A DNA stretch of 64,000 nucleotides from Punica granatum (GCF_007655135.1 NC_045130.1:15934001-15998000), one strand, 5' to 3'. Counted from the first letter of the stretch, positions 46,447-58,987 are shown. Notes: generated from the sequence alone by a model not told the origin. Numbers and translations are program-made.

Positions 46447-48488
46447 ATTTTCCGCCGGTTATTGGACAGGGGGAGTCGCCTAGCCCAGATATATTGAAAC
46501 AGGAGTCCAATAGGCTGGGATGCGGCCCAAACATGGCCCAGAATCAAGAGCCCAGTCACTTGCCTTCCGCTGCGGGCTTCCAGAATCCGACCCGGCACTC
46601 AGCACGCGACCCGATTCCTTCTTCGCTTGGGCCTCAATCAGCAGATTCTCTTCAGTTTGGGGCCAGCCCGATTTCAGAGGATTCCAGCAGCCCATCACAA
46701 AATAATTCTGAAGAGAAGAGTAATATTTCCAGCCCAGTTGATTCTCACATACGGCGTTCAGATCGTATTCGGCGACCACCAGTTCACCTTAAGGATTTTA
46801 TTTGCCACACTGCCACACACTACCCCCCTCCATCTTTGGCCTCACCAGTTTCGTCACCCTCCTCAGGTACGTCCTATCCAATACAACCATATTTATCTTA
46901 TTCCAATGCTTATGATAAGTATGTTTCCTTCCTGGCAGCTATAGACTCCGATACAGAGCCCCAGACATATCGAGATGCAGTTCGAGATCCTCGTTGGCAA
47001 GCGGCAATGAATGAGGAACTTCGAGCCCTCGAGTTAAATGAGACTTGGACTCTCACTTCATTACCTCCAGGCAAAAATCCCATTAGTTGCAAGTGGGTTT
47101 ACAAAATCAAGCGTCGAGCTGACGGATCTGTTGAGCGATACAAGGCTCGTCTCGTGGCAAAAGGGTTCACGCAGGTTGAAGGAATTGATTTTCACGAAAC
47201 TTTTGCTCCAGTCGCTAAGCTCATGACTGTCCGCTGCTTTCTTGCCGTTGCAGTAGCTAAGCAATGGGAAATTCATCAAATGGATGTGCACAATGCATTT
47301 CTTCATGGTGATCTGGACGAAGAAGTGTACATGTCTCCTCCGCCTGGTCTCTGTTCTACTCAACCAGGACAAGTTTGTCGACTTCATAAATCTCTATATG
47401 GGCTTCGCCAAGCATCTCAGAACTGGTTTTCTAAACTGGCTGACGCCTTATACACCTTTGGCTTCAAGCAATCTGGAGCAGATCACTCGATTTTCACCTT
47501 CTCTATAGGTACGGTGTTTCTTGCAGTGCTTGTTTATGTGGACGATCTTATCATTGCTGGGAACTCGTCTAGGCAATGTGCATCATTCAAGGAGTATCTC
47601 AGTTCATGTTTTTGCATCAAAGACTTGGGATTTTTGCGATACTTTCTTGGCATTGAGGTATCTCGCATGGATTCCGGCTTATTTTTCTATCAGCGCAAGT
47701 ACGCCCTAGATATCCTATCTGAATGCGGGATGTTAGGATCACGACCGTCCGATTTTCCTATGAAGCAGAATCATCGTCTTGCGTTTAACTCAGGGGATGT
47801 TCTCTCTGACCCAGGTTGTTATGGCTGTCTAGTTGGAAGACTTCTTTATCTCATAATAACCAGGCCGGAACTTAGTTACTCTGTTCAGATTCTAACTCAA
47901 TTCATGCAGAATCCTCGACAAGATCATTGGGATGCTGCTATTAGAATACTGCGCTATATCAAACAGTCGCCTGGACAAGGCATTTTTATCCGGCCGAATT
48001 CTCTCGAGCTATCTGCCTTTTGTGATTCTGATTGGGCCAGTTGTCCCATGACAAGGAGGTCTCTGACGGGTTATTTCATCACTCTTGGAGGTAGCCCTAT
48101 CTCTTGGAAGACAAAGAAACAAACTACTGTCTCTCGTTCCTCTGCTGAGGCCGAATATAGGGCAATGGCTGCTACGGTCAGTGAAGTAATATGGTTGCGC
48201 AGTCTATTATCTTCTCTCGGAGTTCTATCATCCCAACCTACTCAGCTTTTTTGCGACAATCAGGCAACATTACATATTGCTGCGAATCTAGTATTTCACG
48301 AACGGACCAAGCACATTGAAATTGATTGTCACTTTATTCGAGACCATATTCGCTCCAACACCATCACTACCGCTCATATCTCCACGAAGTACCAATTAGC
48401 GGACATTTTTACTAAAGCATTAGGCCGAGAGCGTTTTCATTTTCTTCTCAGCAAGTTGGGCGTTCGGAACCCTCACGCTCCAACTTGA
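46404..48488 (+). pseudogene. Copia reverse transcriptase and RNase H
   Basis: After a Ser/Pro-rich spacer the RT begins near 46960 (DAVRDPRWQAAMNEELRAL), with NETWTL, CKWVYKIKR, YKARLVAKGFTQVEGIDF, MDVHNAFLHGDL and the catalytic YVDD at 47535-47546. RNase H (about 48010-48440) shows FCDSDWASCPMTRRS, SRSSAEAEYRAMA and DNQATLHIA, followed by HIEIDCHFIRD. The domain itself is intact; only the upstream frame breaks disable it. The good state suggests a fairly young insertion. Confidence 0.9.
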
Positions 48489-48660
48489 GGGGGAGTATTA
48501 CGATTCTCTAGAATATTCTGAGCATCTTGTGTCATTATGTACATATTAGTATTTTAGGCTAGTTACTTATAGTTTCCTATTTCTCCTTATACTTGGTCCT
48601 ATATGTACACGTTCTCATTAGTAATAATATTGATAGACAATTGTCCATTCAGTTACCTCT
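48488..48660 (+). repeat. Polypurine tract and 3' LTR remnant of the Copia element
   Basis: The tract GAGGGGGAG is followed by TATTACGATTCTCTAGAATA, which has the look of an LTR start of the TGTTACG type with a changed second base. The U3/R part with a TATA-like TATATGTACACG runs to about 48660, where the trace of the LTR end is lost. Confidence 0.6.
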
Positions 48661-49080
48661 TATAAGTTATTAACCTTAACTCAAAATAGTAGAATACTTG
48701 GCTTGACGGCGCCCCCAGATGTAGTCAAAATTTTTGATGAACTGGGTAATCAATTTCGTGTGTTCTTTCTGCTTTTCGTTCATATTGTCTTCCACTATCG
48801 TATATCAGGCGCAAAAAGAAACAACCGGGTCTTCAATGGGGCTAATTTAGCTGTTAAGCAGTAAGTTGGGAGTGTGATTGTATCTGTAAAATAATTAGAT
48901 AGCTAGATCTAGCTTGGCCCCTTTGTTAGGTTTAAGCCAGTTCTTGAGAGTCTCCGGAATTGTTCTTGAATGAATGTTACACGTGTATATATCAGTTTTG
49001 GTGAATGAGTAGAGAAACCACACTTACTATATATATAAAAAAACCCCTCAATATACATCGTTTTTCCAAGAAAAATTTAA
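48661..49080. other. Spacer after the Copia element
   Basis: No gene or bounded repeat recognised. Confidence 0.4.
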
Positions 49081-49730
49081 GAGCAAATTCCACATGCACT
49101 TCTTGTGGTTTCACAAATGCCAGCGGCGACACTCGCCATCCTTGATTTTGTTGTGGTAGCAATTGACTCGCAGTCATGTAAGCTCTTAAACTGACGTGGC
49201 TCCCATAATATTACTACTTAATTTTTAAAATAATTTTGTTGTTTTTTTTTAAAGAAAAAGGCTGCAGGAGGGAAGATGAGCAGTGAGACCCCTGTCGATT
49301 GCTAGCCTCTACCATCACCCCCATCCCCCAAATTGAGATCGTTGGAGACCTCCAATGACCTCATCTAATGGGGTGGGGCTGGACGGTGGCTGGAAGGGTG
49401 GTCATTGTCGAAGATGCCTCTACTCTCTTTTCATGACCTTGATGTGGGGGTTGGAGGCGACGACGATGGTCAACAGCCGGCAAGAGTCCCCTTGCTGATC
49501 CTCTCTCCACTTGAATTATTTTTTAATTTTTTAATTTCTTTAAAATTATTTTTATTTTCAAAATGAATAACAATGTTAGGGGAGTCATGTTATAATTTAA
49601 GAGCTTACATGTCAATGAGTCAATTGTCACGTTAGCAAGAAAGGGAGTAGTATGTGTTCCATTTCAAAAGAAAAAGGTGTCGCTAGTATTTTGCAAAACC
49701 ATAAAGGGTGCGTGTGCAATTGCCCAAAAT
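49081..49730. repeat. Long-hairpin element, family E
   Basis: Left arm GCAAATTCCACATGCACTTC then GGTTTCACAAATGCCAGCGG; the complement of the right arm reads GCAATTGCACACGCACCC then GGTTTTGCAAAATACTAGCG. The pairing continues with TAAGCTCTTAAA against the complement of TTTAAGAGCTTA. The GC-rich centre lies at 49260-49500. The arms differ from families B and D. Confidence 0.6.
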
Positions 49731-50613
49731 TTAATCTCCTGTAAATGAATTTTTGAAACAATTTTTCCATTGAAAGGTCAGAAAAACTTTCTTACCTTGA
49801 TCAATTTTTATAGAAAAGAAAGAAACTAGTGGATTATATTAAGTTTCACATTAAAAAATCTTTAAATTAAATAATTACAGCAGTAAAAATTTGCATTTAC
49901 TAGTTTAATTTATTTCAGTGAAAAAATTTATAATCTAAGAATCATCGATTTTCATTTTTATTTAATTTCGTCCAGATAAAATTTATACTAATATATAAAG
50001 TCAGAGATGAATTTTTCGTCTCACTTTCATCTTCCCTGAGTACCCTTAATACATATATTTCAATTTTTACAAACCACTAGATTAATCACAAAATTGTAAA
50101 TTCAGCAATACAACTACCTACTGCCCTCTTTTTCTTTTCCTTCACTTTTTTCTCAGTCTCTCTCTTCCTCATCCCAAATCCAATGTGCAACACTTTCTTT
50201 AAAAAAAATATTTATTAATATTTCTCATAAATTACAATAGTTTTAATTTTTATTATAAGAAATCGGAATTTAATTGTGCATAAGGTATAATAAGATAAAG
50301 GAATTTACAGTAACCGATTCACGAGGTTTAGTGAAACCGGTGCCTAATTCGGAATATTCATCTAGTTCTAATTATGAAAGGGAAATTTTACTTAAAAAAA
50401 GGAAAAAAGAAAGGGAAAGATTAGCATAAAAAATGAAACGGAAAGGTAAACCGTGGTCGGCTGTTGTGTTGTAGTTGGTCGTCTCTTGGCTGGCCCCATG
50501 GTCGGCAGTCTTGAGGTTGGCGTGGCCGATGGCCTAGTCGGCATCTCAATGTAAATTATGTTTCCGTCAATAAAATATCATCGTTCAACCCCTCCCAAAA
50601 AAAAAAAAAGATA
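49731..50613. other. AT-rich spacer
   Basis: No coding sequence; a few short GC-richer bits (50450-50530, with TGGTCGGC repeats) are not recognisable. Confidence 0.4.
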
Positions 50614-50700
50614 AGCCGGGCCTCTTGTGAAGCCCATATAAGCGTTTTCTGGGCCCACTTGGAGGCCCACGCGGCCCAATGTCGTCTCCCTAAACCCTCC
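50614..50700 (+). promoter_or_regulatory. Site II / telo-box promoter of the zinc-knuckle gene
   Basis: AGCCCA (50631), GGGCCCA (50651), GGCCCA (50664) and GGCCCA (50673) are followed by the telo-box TAAACCCT (50691). This cluster, recognised by TCP factors, is typical of constitutive growth-linked plant genes. A leader exon would start just downstream, ending at AAGAG/GTGAGAG (donor about 50913), which fits a long 5' UTR intron before the ATG at 52407. Confidence 0.65.
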
Positions 50701-52406
50701 GTTAATCACTCTTCTCCCCTCGGTTCATGTCCTCGTACGTCGTTCGGCGGGTGCGAAGCTCATCCCGCCCTCATCGCTTTCGCGGCTGCCTGCCTCCGTT
50801 TCCCTCTCTCCCGCTCTCTGCCATCCCTCCTCTCATTATCATTGACATCCGATCTCTGCAACTGCAACCTCTTACCGCATGCGCTCCGCATTGCCCAGCT
50901 GAATTGGAAGAGGTGAGAGTTTTCATTTCTAGGGTTTCCTAATTTTGTCGACTTCCCCTGTCTTGGTTGATTTCCGATTAATTGTCCCCTCTGATGGTGA
51001 TGGAACCAAATCTCGTTGGGTTCTACTGCCCCCTTTGCCTCCACTCTCGTCTCGGTCCTTGCTTCTGCCTTAATCCCGCTTCTGATTTAATTTGAGGTAT
51101 TGGGATCTCAAATTTGTCTCGATCTTACTGGATTTCGTGATCTCGGTCCTTTGCCAGTAAAATGACGCAGTTAATTGCTCGAATTTGTAATGAGAAGTAC
51201 GATGACAAGTAGCTTTTTCTGCAATTGATTCCTTGAATGTTCCTGAGCTGGTTTGTGGAAAATATGGTAATGATTATGGTTTCATCTTCTTTAAATATCA
51301 AAAAACAATTGTTTTAAATAATTGTTTTATATATTCACGAGAAGTTAATTAATGTTCTTTCTTTTAGAGCCCTTCGATATCATTATTACAGGAAGCCCTT
51401 AGAATTCATGGCCTTACCTGGCTGTTCTTTGATGTGATACCATGTACAGGAGTCAGCACATATATTTTTATATGCTTGACAGCGCTGGTACCATTTTTCA
51501 GCGTGATTCCTATTATTACTAGTTGAGAAAATAAGCTCATCATTCCATCATTGTAATCTTAAACTGAGCTTAACTTTGTGTGAGAATTTTCGTGTCGTGT
51601 CTTGAAGAATGGAATATGCAATCGTCAGTATTGTTCAAAATGCCTGCATTAGAATTCGTGGGTGTTGGACTATGCTTGTTGTATGCATGAAGCTGGGGTG
51701 ATGGAGTGGGTGTTGAAGCTGATGCTTGACATTGACATTATTCCAAGTAATGCTGATTGAAGGATCTCGTCTAGCCATTCTTTGGACAAGCATCTCCCTC
51801 ACACATCCAGCGCTTCAAGTCTGTAACCACTGCAAAATATAAGGTTCTTTTAGTTATGTTGCTTCATCTCGCCGAAAGTAAAGTGATTATGGTGGTGATA
51901 GTTGTCCTGCTGCAGACATCTGCCATCGCTGCTAAAACTGTGAGAGAAAAGGAACGGTGAATTGTTTGTTCTAGCTAGCTAAAATTTTTGTGGTCAAGTT
52001 GTAGTTGAAAATGAACTTTTTGCTATTTGTCAAATGTGAAAAGGCATGGAGACGGTAGACCTTGGACTTTGTTTATCACTTGTACATTCATTTGGGCTTA
52101 ATTTTGAAGGCTCTATCTCTGCTTGCTGAGGTTTGTGAATTTGTAGTGAAGGATGGGTTGAATTTGTTGGTATTTAATGGAACTGAAATGATTGGTGTGA
52201 GATGGGTTACTTGTTATTTTACGATGCTGTTGGGGTTTTGGTATTTCTATTTGAAGAGGAAGGTAAAGGACTTGCTTTGGCTGATTGATGGGTATGACAT
52301 TCGGTGTCTGGTTGTGATGTGGGCAGGAGGCAGCAGCGTTGTTGGTGTTGTGTAGGTGTCATTGAAGCAGAAGAGTTGTGGGAGTTTGATAGGGGTGTAT
52401 AGCAGC

Positions 52407-54125
52407 ATGAGTTCAGTCAGCAGGAGCCCAAGCAGGAGCCGCAGCAGGAGCCCTGTGGGTCGTAAGATCCGCTCTGATCGGTTTTCATATCGCGATGCAC
52501 CATACCGGAGAGATTCCAGGAGGGGGTTCAGGTTTCTGGTTTCATACATGTTACTTTTGTCGTAACTCGTATGCTGTTTGTTGGGGTATGGAGGCCAAGG
52601 ATGACTTTAAGTTGAGCTTTAAATATATAGTAATGGAGCTGAGCTGGAACTTGAAGTCCCCTTAAGAAAATCTTTTGAAATGCTGTTCGGGAAGATTTCA
52701 TACCAGTGTTTGTTTCGGGTTTTGGTTCTTCCCTCTTGAGAATCTCTGGTGAATACTACTGTTATTGTCTGATCTTGACTTGTGATAGCTCTACAAAGAA
52801 CAAGCCAAAGCATGCTTTCAGCCTTTTGGCTTGGCATTGGTACCTGATACAAGAAAATGCCGTCTTGACATGTTTGATTCATTGTGCTTTTAATGTTTGA
52901 AGGTTTTATTGGCACTTACCATTTGTTATGTTTGTATTTGATTTTGGATGGTACTGTGCTCTGGTACTTTCTTTCTTTCTTTCATCCGTCGGGTGTATTC
53001 CATCAAAGCATGTCATAAGCCCTATCGCAGTATTATGTGGATATTTATCTTAGATACTTTTAGCAGCATTGCAGAGAACAACAATTACTCTCTGCTTGAG
53101 CTCGTCAATAGGTGTAATATGTAATTGTCTTGGTCACGACTAACTGTTGCTTCTTCTTTGTTTCCAGCCGGGACCTTTGCAAAAATTGCAAGCGACCTGG
53201 GCATTTTGCTAGAGAATGCCCTAATGTGGCGATTTGTCACAATTGTGGACTTCCGGGGTGAGGGAATGCTATGTACTTTTTTTTTTTTTTGTTGAAACAT
53301 TCTGTCTAATACGCACACAAGGAGTTTATTGGAAGCAACTTTGAGGAATCAATGTAGTACCATTTAGAACATTATTCGCCAAACATGGTTTTGTATTTTT
53401 GACCTCAAACTTCTCAGATTCATCGAGTTTTCGAAAATCAAAGCATCATTGCATTGGGTTCACAGGAAAGTCGGTGAACATTTCATTTTTCTCCAACATA
53501 TTTCATCAGCTTCCACCAATCTATGTGTCGTATCCTTCACATGTTAAATTTTGCATTCTTCTGCTTGACAAGGCACATTGCCTCAGAATGCACCACCAAG
53601 TCCTTATGCTGGAATTGCCGGGAGCCTGGCCATATGGCGAGCAACTGTCCGAATGAGGGCATCTGCCACACCTGTGGCAAAGCAGGGCATCGTGCTCGGG
53701 ACTGCACAGCCCCTCCATTGCCACCCGGTGACCTGAGGCTGTGCAACAACTGCTACAAGCAAGGGCACATTGCAGCTGACTGCACCAATGAGAAGGCCTG
53801 CAACAACTGCAGGAAGACTGGCCATCTCGCACGGGACTGCCCAAATGAGCCAATCTGCAACCTGTGCAACATAGCTGGGCATTTGGCACGGAGCTGCCCG
53901 AAGGCCCACTCCATTGGAGGAGGAGGAGGAGACCGGCTAGGCGGTGGTCGGAGCAGTGGTGGGTACCACAGGGATGTGGTGTGTAGGAACTGCCAACAGG
54001 TGGGCCACATGAGCAGAGACTGCATGGGACCCCTAATGATCTGCCACAACTGCGGGGGCAGAGGCCATTTTGCATATGAATGCCCGTCTGGGAGGTTCAT
54101 GGACCGGTATCCTCGGAGGTACTGA
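52407..54125 (+). CDS. GIS2-like: CCHC zinc-knuckle nucleic-acid-binding protein, GIS2/CNBP-like
   Basis: Coding exons 52407-52531, 53168-53257 and 53573-54125 give 255 aa with consistent phases. Residues 3-42 are an Arg/Ser-rich segment (SRSPSRSRSRSP), as in SR-type RNA-binding tails. Then come nine CX2CX4HX4C knuckles: CKNC, CHNC, CWNC, CHTC, CNNC, CNNC, CNLC, then after a Gly-rich linker (GGGGGDRLGGGRSSGG) CRNC and CHNC. It ends in RFMDRYPRRY. The relatives yeast GIS2 and animal CNBP bind single-stranded DNA and mRNA and affect translation. The probable 5' UTR exon is 50.70-50.91 kb, and a second leader part begins after the TAG acceptor near 52353. Start: first ATG, which opens the RS segment. 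The gene is intact. Confidence 0.92.
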
Positions 54126-55474
54126 CCTGAAGTGCAGGTCTATCTGTCTTTGGTTGATCCCAATTGCTTTCTTTCTCACATAGACTGATATGTAGCTTGA
54201 CCTTTGGATTATTTTAGTAGGATTTTGCATGCTACTTCATTTGATTTACTTCGATCTATTCGTGTTGCTTTTTACTTTGATAACTTGCAATACCTATGGT
54301 CTTGGTGTTATGAAGTCGATGTGATGTCCATGTAATACGCACTGTGAATCTATTGAGAAGTTGAGTTACTAGAATGCGGCCTTGTCTCGGCATTTGATTG
54401 TATAAGTTTAGCCTTGACTCTTGATTTTTGTGGTTGAGAATGATCTAATCTGATGTAGGACGTATAGCTTGTAAATTTGGATTCATTTTAAAAGATGGAA
54501 AGGTTGCGGATATGGTGTAAGTACCCTGCAGTCTAAAACCGCACACCATATAAGGTCATATCTGCAACAGTTGTAACTTTTAAAGGTTATAATCAAAATT
54601 GCATCACCAAAAATCGAGGTTAAAATTACAAAAATGTAATAAGTTATGGGAAAGGCTGCACATTTCGTTTTCTAGGTTTGATTGTTTTTTTATTTGTCAT
54701 TTTTTAATTTTTTTAACGTTACATCCTATAGTTTTGTGATTTTCTGTTTCAGTCTTTTTCTTTTTTTTTTGGTTCATTTTCATCCGATTCTTTTACTTAT
54801 TTTTCTGTTTTCATCATTTTATGAAATTTTTTAGGGTAAAATGCATTCATCTCAAGTGAAATTTGGAGAAATGGCATATAACTTATTTTTTTTAAAAGGA
54901 AAAAAAGGCACTTAAGCCATTTGATTTTTTTGACCAATTATTATTTTTTGAGGAAAATACATATTTGGACCATAACTTTTAAATAAAAGCGAACAAAAAG
55001 GGAGGAGAAATATTTCTGGCAACGTTGCTCTGGGTGGTGGTCATTGATGGTAGCCATCGTCACTTATAATCATCTGATACGGTTATGTAGTTCCAAAAGT
55101 GTTGTTTTATGAATACCATTCCTTTTCTATTGTATCATTTGTATTCTTGACGGCTTGCATCTACCCACTGCAACACAAGATGAGGCATCCGATGTCCTGC
55201 AATGACATCCCTAACCGCGTCGGTGGCCGGTGAAATTTCAACTGCCCCTTCACGTTCCTAGTTTTTAGTTTTTTTCAAAATAAAGGAAATAATTTAAAAA
55301 TAAGAATTTTATGTAAGTTATGATCTCAATTAGTATTTTTCTCAAAAATTATGATTTGGTCAAATAAGTCAATGGGTTAATGCCTGTTTTCTTAACAAAT
55401 GAGGTTGAGTATTATTTCTCCAAACCTTAAAAGATGTGCGTGCATTTTACCTAATTTTTTATTGGAAAAAATTT
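54126..55474. other. 3' flank and spacer
   Basis: 3' UTR of the zinc-knuckle gene probably to about 54400. Beyond it the AT-rich sequence has no recognisable gene. Confidence 0.4.
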
Positions 55475-56580
55475 TAATTTTGGTCATCAATCTTTTGTAG
55501 CTACTTTTTTCATCATAATTTTTTTTAGTTCATCTTTTTTAATATTAAACCTTTTTCTTGTAATTCTACCGCTCAATTTTTCATAAAAATGCTCATCCGA
55601 TATTTTAGAAATAAAATATTTTTAATTTTGAATATTAAAATAATAAAAGGAAAATCATGAACCTATACAAGTTAATGAGAGGGAGCGAGTGTTTAGGCTG
55701 TAGGCAATCTTGGAGGAGTAAGGGCAGTGGCAGTTTGCGTTAGGAGCATCAGCACTTGAATTTGTCAGCAAAGAAATGGAAAAAATATCAAGAGATATGG
55801 GGTTATTACACATATCCCATGATTTTACCGTTTTTTCAAATCTATTTCATACTTTAAAAATTATCCAAAAAAGTCTATGATTTACATCTTGTTCCAAATT
55901 TATCCCATAATTTTAATTTTTTTCTCAAATCTATCATAGGTAAAGGGCCACAGTGGCAAGAATGGGTCAGCTTAAGTTTCATGTCAGCAATATCATTAAA
56001 TGTTAACGGAGAAATTAATGCCATGATAGATTTGGAACTAGATGTAAACTATGGTTCTTTATAGGTAATTTTTAAAGTATGTGATAGATTTGATAAATAA
56101 GTAATACCATGAGATAGATTTGAGAAACGAGTGATATCGTGAGATATCTAGCGTAATAATCCCAAAATATATAGACAATTGTGCCTCAATAGCCACAAAT
56201 CATGCTTGTGATGTAAGGAATAATGTCGTAAAGTGCAATGGTAGCTGTGATTGTGAAGAGAGACGTTAATAAATATGTGGGCAGGTGACCTCACCTAGGG
56301 CAGTGGTGCTCGGCATCGTCCTCTACAGTCACCTCTCTTCTTCGCAAGTTTCCTTTAAATAGTTAGCATCAATCGAGTTGAGTCTACTTATGCCTCAAGT
56401 TTCGAATAGATTCATAAGCTTCATGCTATTATTTTAATTATATTATTAATTTTTCTATAATTTAAAAAATATATTTTTATTTCAAGATAGTCATGTCGGT
56501 AAGAAATTTAAAGTTGAGGCAAAATTAAATAAAAAATTAAGATAAAAAGAATAGCAAGAAAAGGTTGAGGACCAAAATTA
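55475..56580. repeat. Long-hairpin element, family D, copy 3 (with nested MITE)
   Basis: The left end AATTTTGGTCATCAATCTTTT matches the complement of the right end, AATTTTGGTCCTCAACCTTTT (first 20 bases considered), and the arms pair loosely for about 150 bases. A second palindromic element sits inside at 55799-56163. Confidence 0.55.
55799..56163. repeat. Palindromic MITE nested in a family D element
   Basis: GGGGTTATTACACATATCCC at the left against GGGATTATTACGCTAGATAT on the complement of the right end. Phrases such as AAATCTATCATA and CTTTAAAAATTA appear in mirrored positions over about 150 bases each. Non-coding. Confidence 0.65.
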
Positions 56581-57540
56581 GATCTTTTCTTCATAGTTAC
56601 TTCGATAACAAGATTTGAATAGAAAAGCAGTCAAAGGTATTGTACGTAATTGAACCAAGAAAAATGAAAAAGATTAAAACAAAAAAGCATTTGAAATAGG
56701 ATGTAAACGATTAAAAAAAAACGAAAAAGACTAAAACAGACTATCAACCAAACCTAGAGGACCCGATGTATAGTTTTCCCTAAATTATACTAAAATTGCA
56801 TAATTATATGAAAACTAAGAAATAAAATGTAAATTTCCCAAATCTAATTCTCTCTTTAATTTACTTATTTTTTTGTTAAATGAGCTAAGAAATCGAGTAG
56901 ACTCGCCATTCAACTTGGGAAAAGAAAATGAACCTAAACTACATTTATATATATATATATAAAAGACGATTTTAATTTACATTTTTAATTAAAATCTATA
57001 TTTTTGTCATACTGCAAGAGTTTCTAAAACTAAAAATCAAAATCATATCTGCATTATAATTATACTAGACACTGACCCATGCTCGGCACGGCACATATAA
57101 AATTGAAGTATTATGTAATTGATTAAAAATGAATCAAAATAAAAGTATTTTACATCATCATTTTTTAGTTTGAGTTTGTGTCAATAATTATTACGTGAGG
57201 CTGGAAAACATGAAAGAAAGTAAAGACGAATTCTAAGGGGAGGTTATGCACGGACAATGGGAAGAGAGAGAATGAGAGAAAAAAAAAAAAAAGAAGAGTA
57301 GGGACCTTGTGGTAGTTATTTGTGTGAGTGTAATTTAATATGAGTAATTTAGGAAAAGTAAAAGTTATATTCCTCTCTTTTTATAATAGTATATAGATGA
57401 TGCATCAGTAACTTCTTTGTTCATATATGATATAGGGTGTAAAAACTAAAAAGTAATATTATTTGTGAATACTATTTCTGATATGCACTACTACCTTCTC
57501 TATTCATCTTACTTCAATGGAAAAGCATCATCTAAAAAAA
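56581..57540. other. AT-rich spacer
   Basis: Nothing coding. A short TA run is at about 56946-56960. Confidence 0.4.
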
Positions 57541-57965
57541 AAGTTAATTATACTGGTGGTCCAAAAAGTTTTAATAATGTATCAGGTTGGTCCAAAAAGT
57601 TTTTTTTTCTACTTGATGGTACAAAATATTTCAAAGTTGTAATATGATAGTACAAACCGTCAGCTCGCCATTGACTCCGTCAAGTCGTCCTTTACAAAAC
57701 TGTAAATTTTATACCATAATGTAACTTACGTAAAACATTTTGTACTATTAAGTTACAACTTCAAAACATTTTGTACCATCATGTAACGTCCCACAAATAT
57801 CTGTTTTGCACCATAAACGTCGGCTTGACGGCGTCAATGGCGAGATGATGGTTTGTACTATCATGTTATAACTTTGAAACATTTTGTACCATCAAATAGC
57901 AAAAAAAACTTTTTGGACAAACTTGATACATTATTAAAACTTTTTGGATTACCAATGTAATTTAC
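57541..57965. repeat. Near-perfect palindromic MITE
   Basis: AAGTTAATTATACTGGTGGT at the left faces the complement of ACCAATGTAATTTACCC at the right. Both arms then carry CCAAAAAGTTTTAATAATGT, the GATGGTACAAAAT phrase and GCGAGCTGACGG/CTCGCCATTGAC-type inner sequence. The arms are about 130-190 bases long and highly similar, so this is the best-preserved hairpin in the window and probably the youngest. Confidence 0.75.
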
Positions 57966-58871
57966 CCAAAAAAATGAAAAATCAAAACTTGCCACGCCCC
58001 AATTTCAAACATGATTTTTATTTTTTTGAGGCGCGACTGGCCTTTAACTGCTGGATAAAGTCTAACAGAAAGCGAAGCCTATCATATATTGCCCATATTT
58101 TCTAGTACAAGTCCAAAATTTAAACTCCACATCTATAATAAAATTTCCTTTCTAATGTCCATGAGCAAATAGCTTAATACATCTCAATCCAAACTTTCCA
58201 TAATGACCAATAATACAATATCCGGTTCATACCAATAGAATCTCCTTAGGAATCTTCAACACTTCGAATACTCCATCACTGCAGTCTAGCTTCTCATTTT
58301 ATTTTTTTTTTGTAACTCTGAAATTGGTGGGGAATAAGAGTGAACTCATTGCCCAGTAAGTAACTCATCACTCAGTAAGAAATCATGACTCACCTCTACC
58401 GGATCAAACATCATATAAAATTTATTTAAACACTTATATTTGTTCATATAAAGAGTAAACTTCATACCATTAACCTTATAGTCATAAATATAGAAATCTA
58501 AAATATATGAATATTTCAAAAATCAACTAATAAATTCACATTCCAATAAAATCATATAATGGACTTTATACAATTAATTTAGTAGTTCGATCAATAATTT
58601 TTTTTCATAAACTTGATAGAATGATCTCTTTAACGATAATTCCAAATAACTCCATTTGATAGTTCATATAAACATATAATTCATTTGGTAGAAAAGACCT
58701 CATAATTAAAAATTTGTAGACGATTAAAATCGAAGTTTTATAATTCACATGAACATATAACTTCCAAAAATGTTCATATACTACATATCCGATAATTCCA
58801 AAGATCGATATCAAAATATTTATGTTTACTGTCTTTATACTACGGTGACACTTTGTCCTGTCACACAAACC
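57966..58871. other. AT-rich spacer
   Basis: No gene or bounded repeat recognised. Confidence 0.4.
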
Positions 58872-58987
58872 TTATCAATTTTTGCCCACTGGAAACAGTC
58901 TTACCAGTTTTCGCCTACTGGATACGACCCTACCAGCTTTTCCTGGCTGGATATAGCTCTCCCAGCTTTTTCGGCTGGATACGACCC
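58872..58987. repeat. Four-unit tandem repeat with small hairpins (28-30 bases each)
   Basis: Units at 58872-58900, 58901-58930, 58931-58959 and 58960-58987 share CCAGCTTTT..GCTGGATACGACC. Each unit holds its own short inverted repeat (CCAG...CTGG), which gets better from left to right. Confidence 0.6.

Larger units (their letters stand above)
43841..48660 (+). mobile_element. Ty1/Copia retrotransposon, 5' LTR missing, frameshifted
   Basis: Order: primer site, gag, CCHC knuckle, protease, integrase, reverse transcriptase, RNase H, polypurine tract (GAGGGGGAG, 48488-48496), then LTR-like sequence. The integrase-before-RT order defines Copia. The polyprotein is broken into three frames (43910-46045, 46027-46446, 46404-48488). 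No copy of the 3' LTR start was found upstream of gag, so the element is truncated at its 5' side and cannot move on its own. Confidence 0.88.

Noticed and set aside
53521..54075. 184-codon frame on - with many cysteines
   Set aside because: Shadow of the zinc-knuckle exon; the + frame has regular CX2CX4HX4C motifs and proper splice sites.
58872..58987. CRISPR-like array
   Set aside because: Units are contiguous without unique spacers, and the window is plant nuclear DNA.
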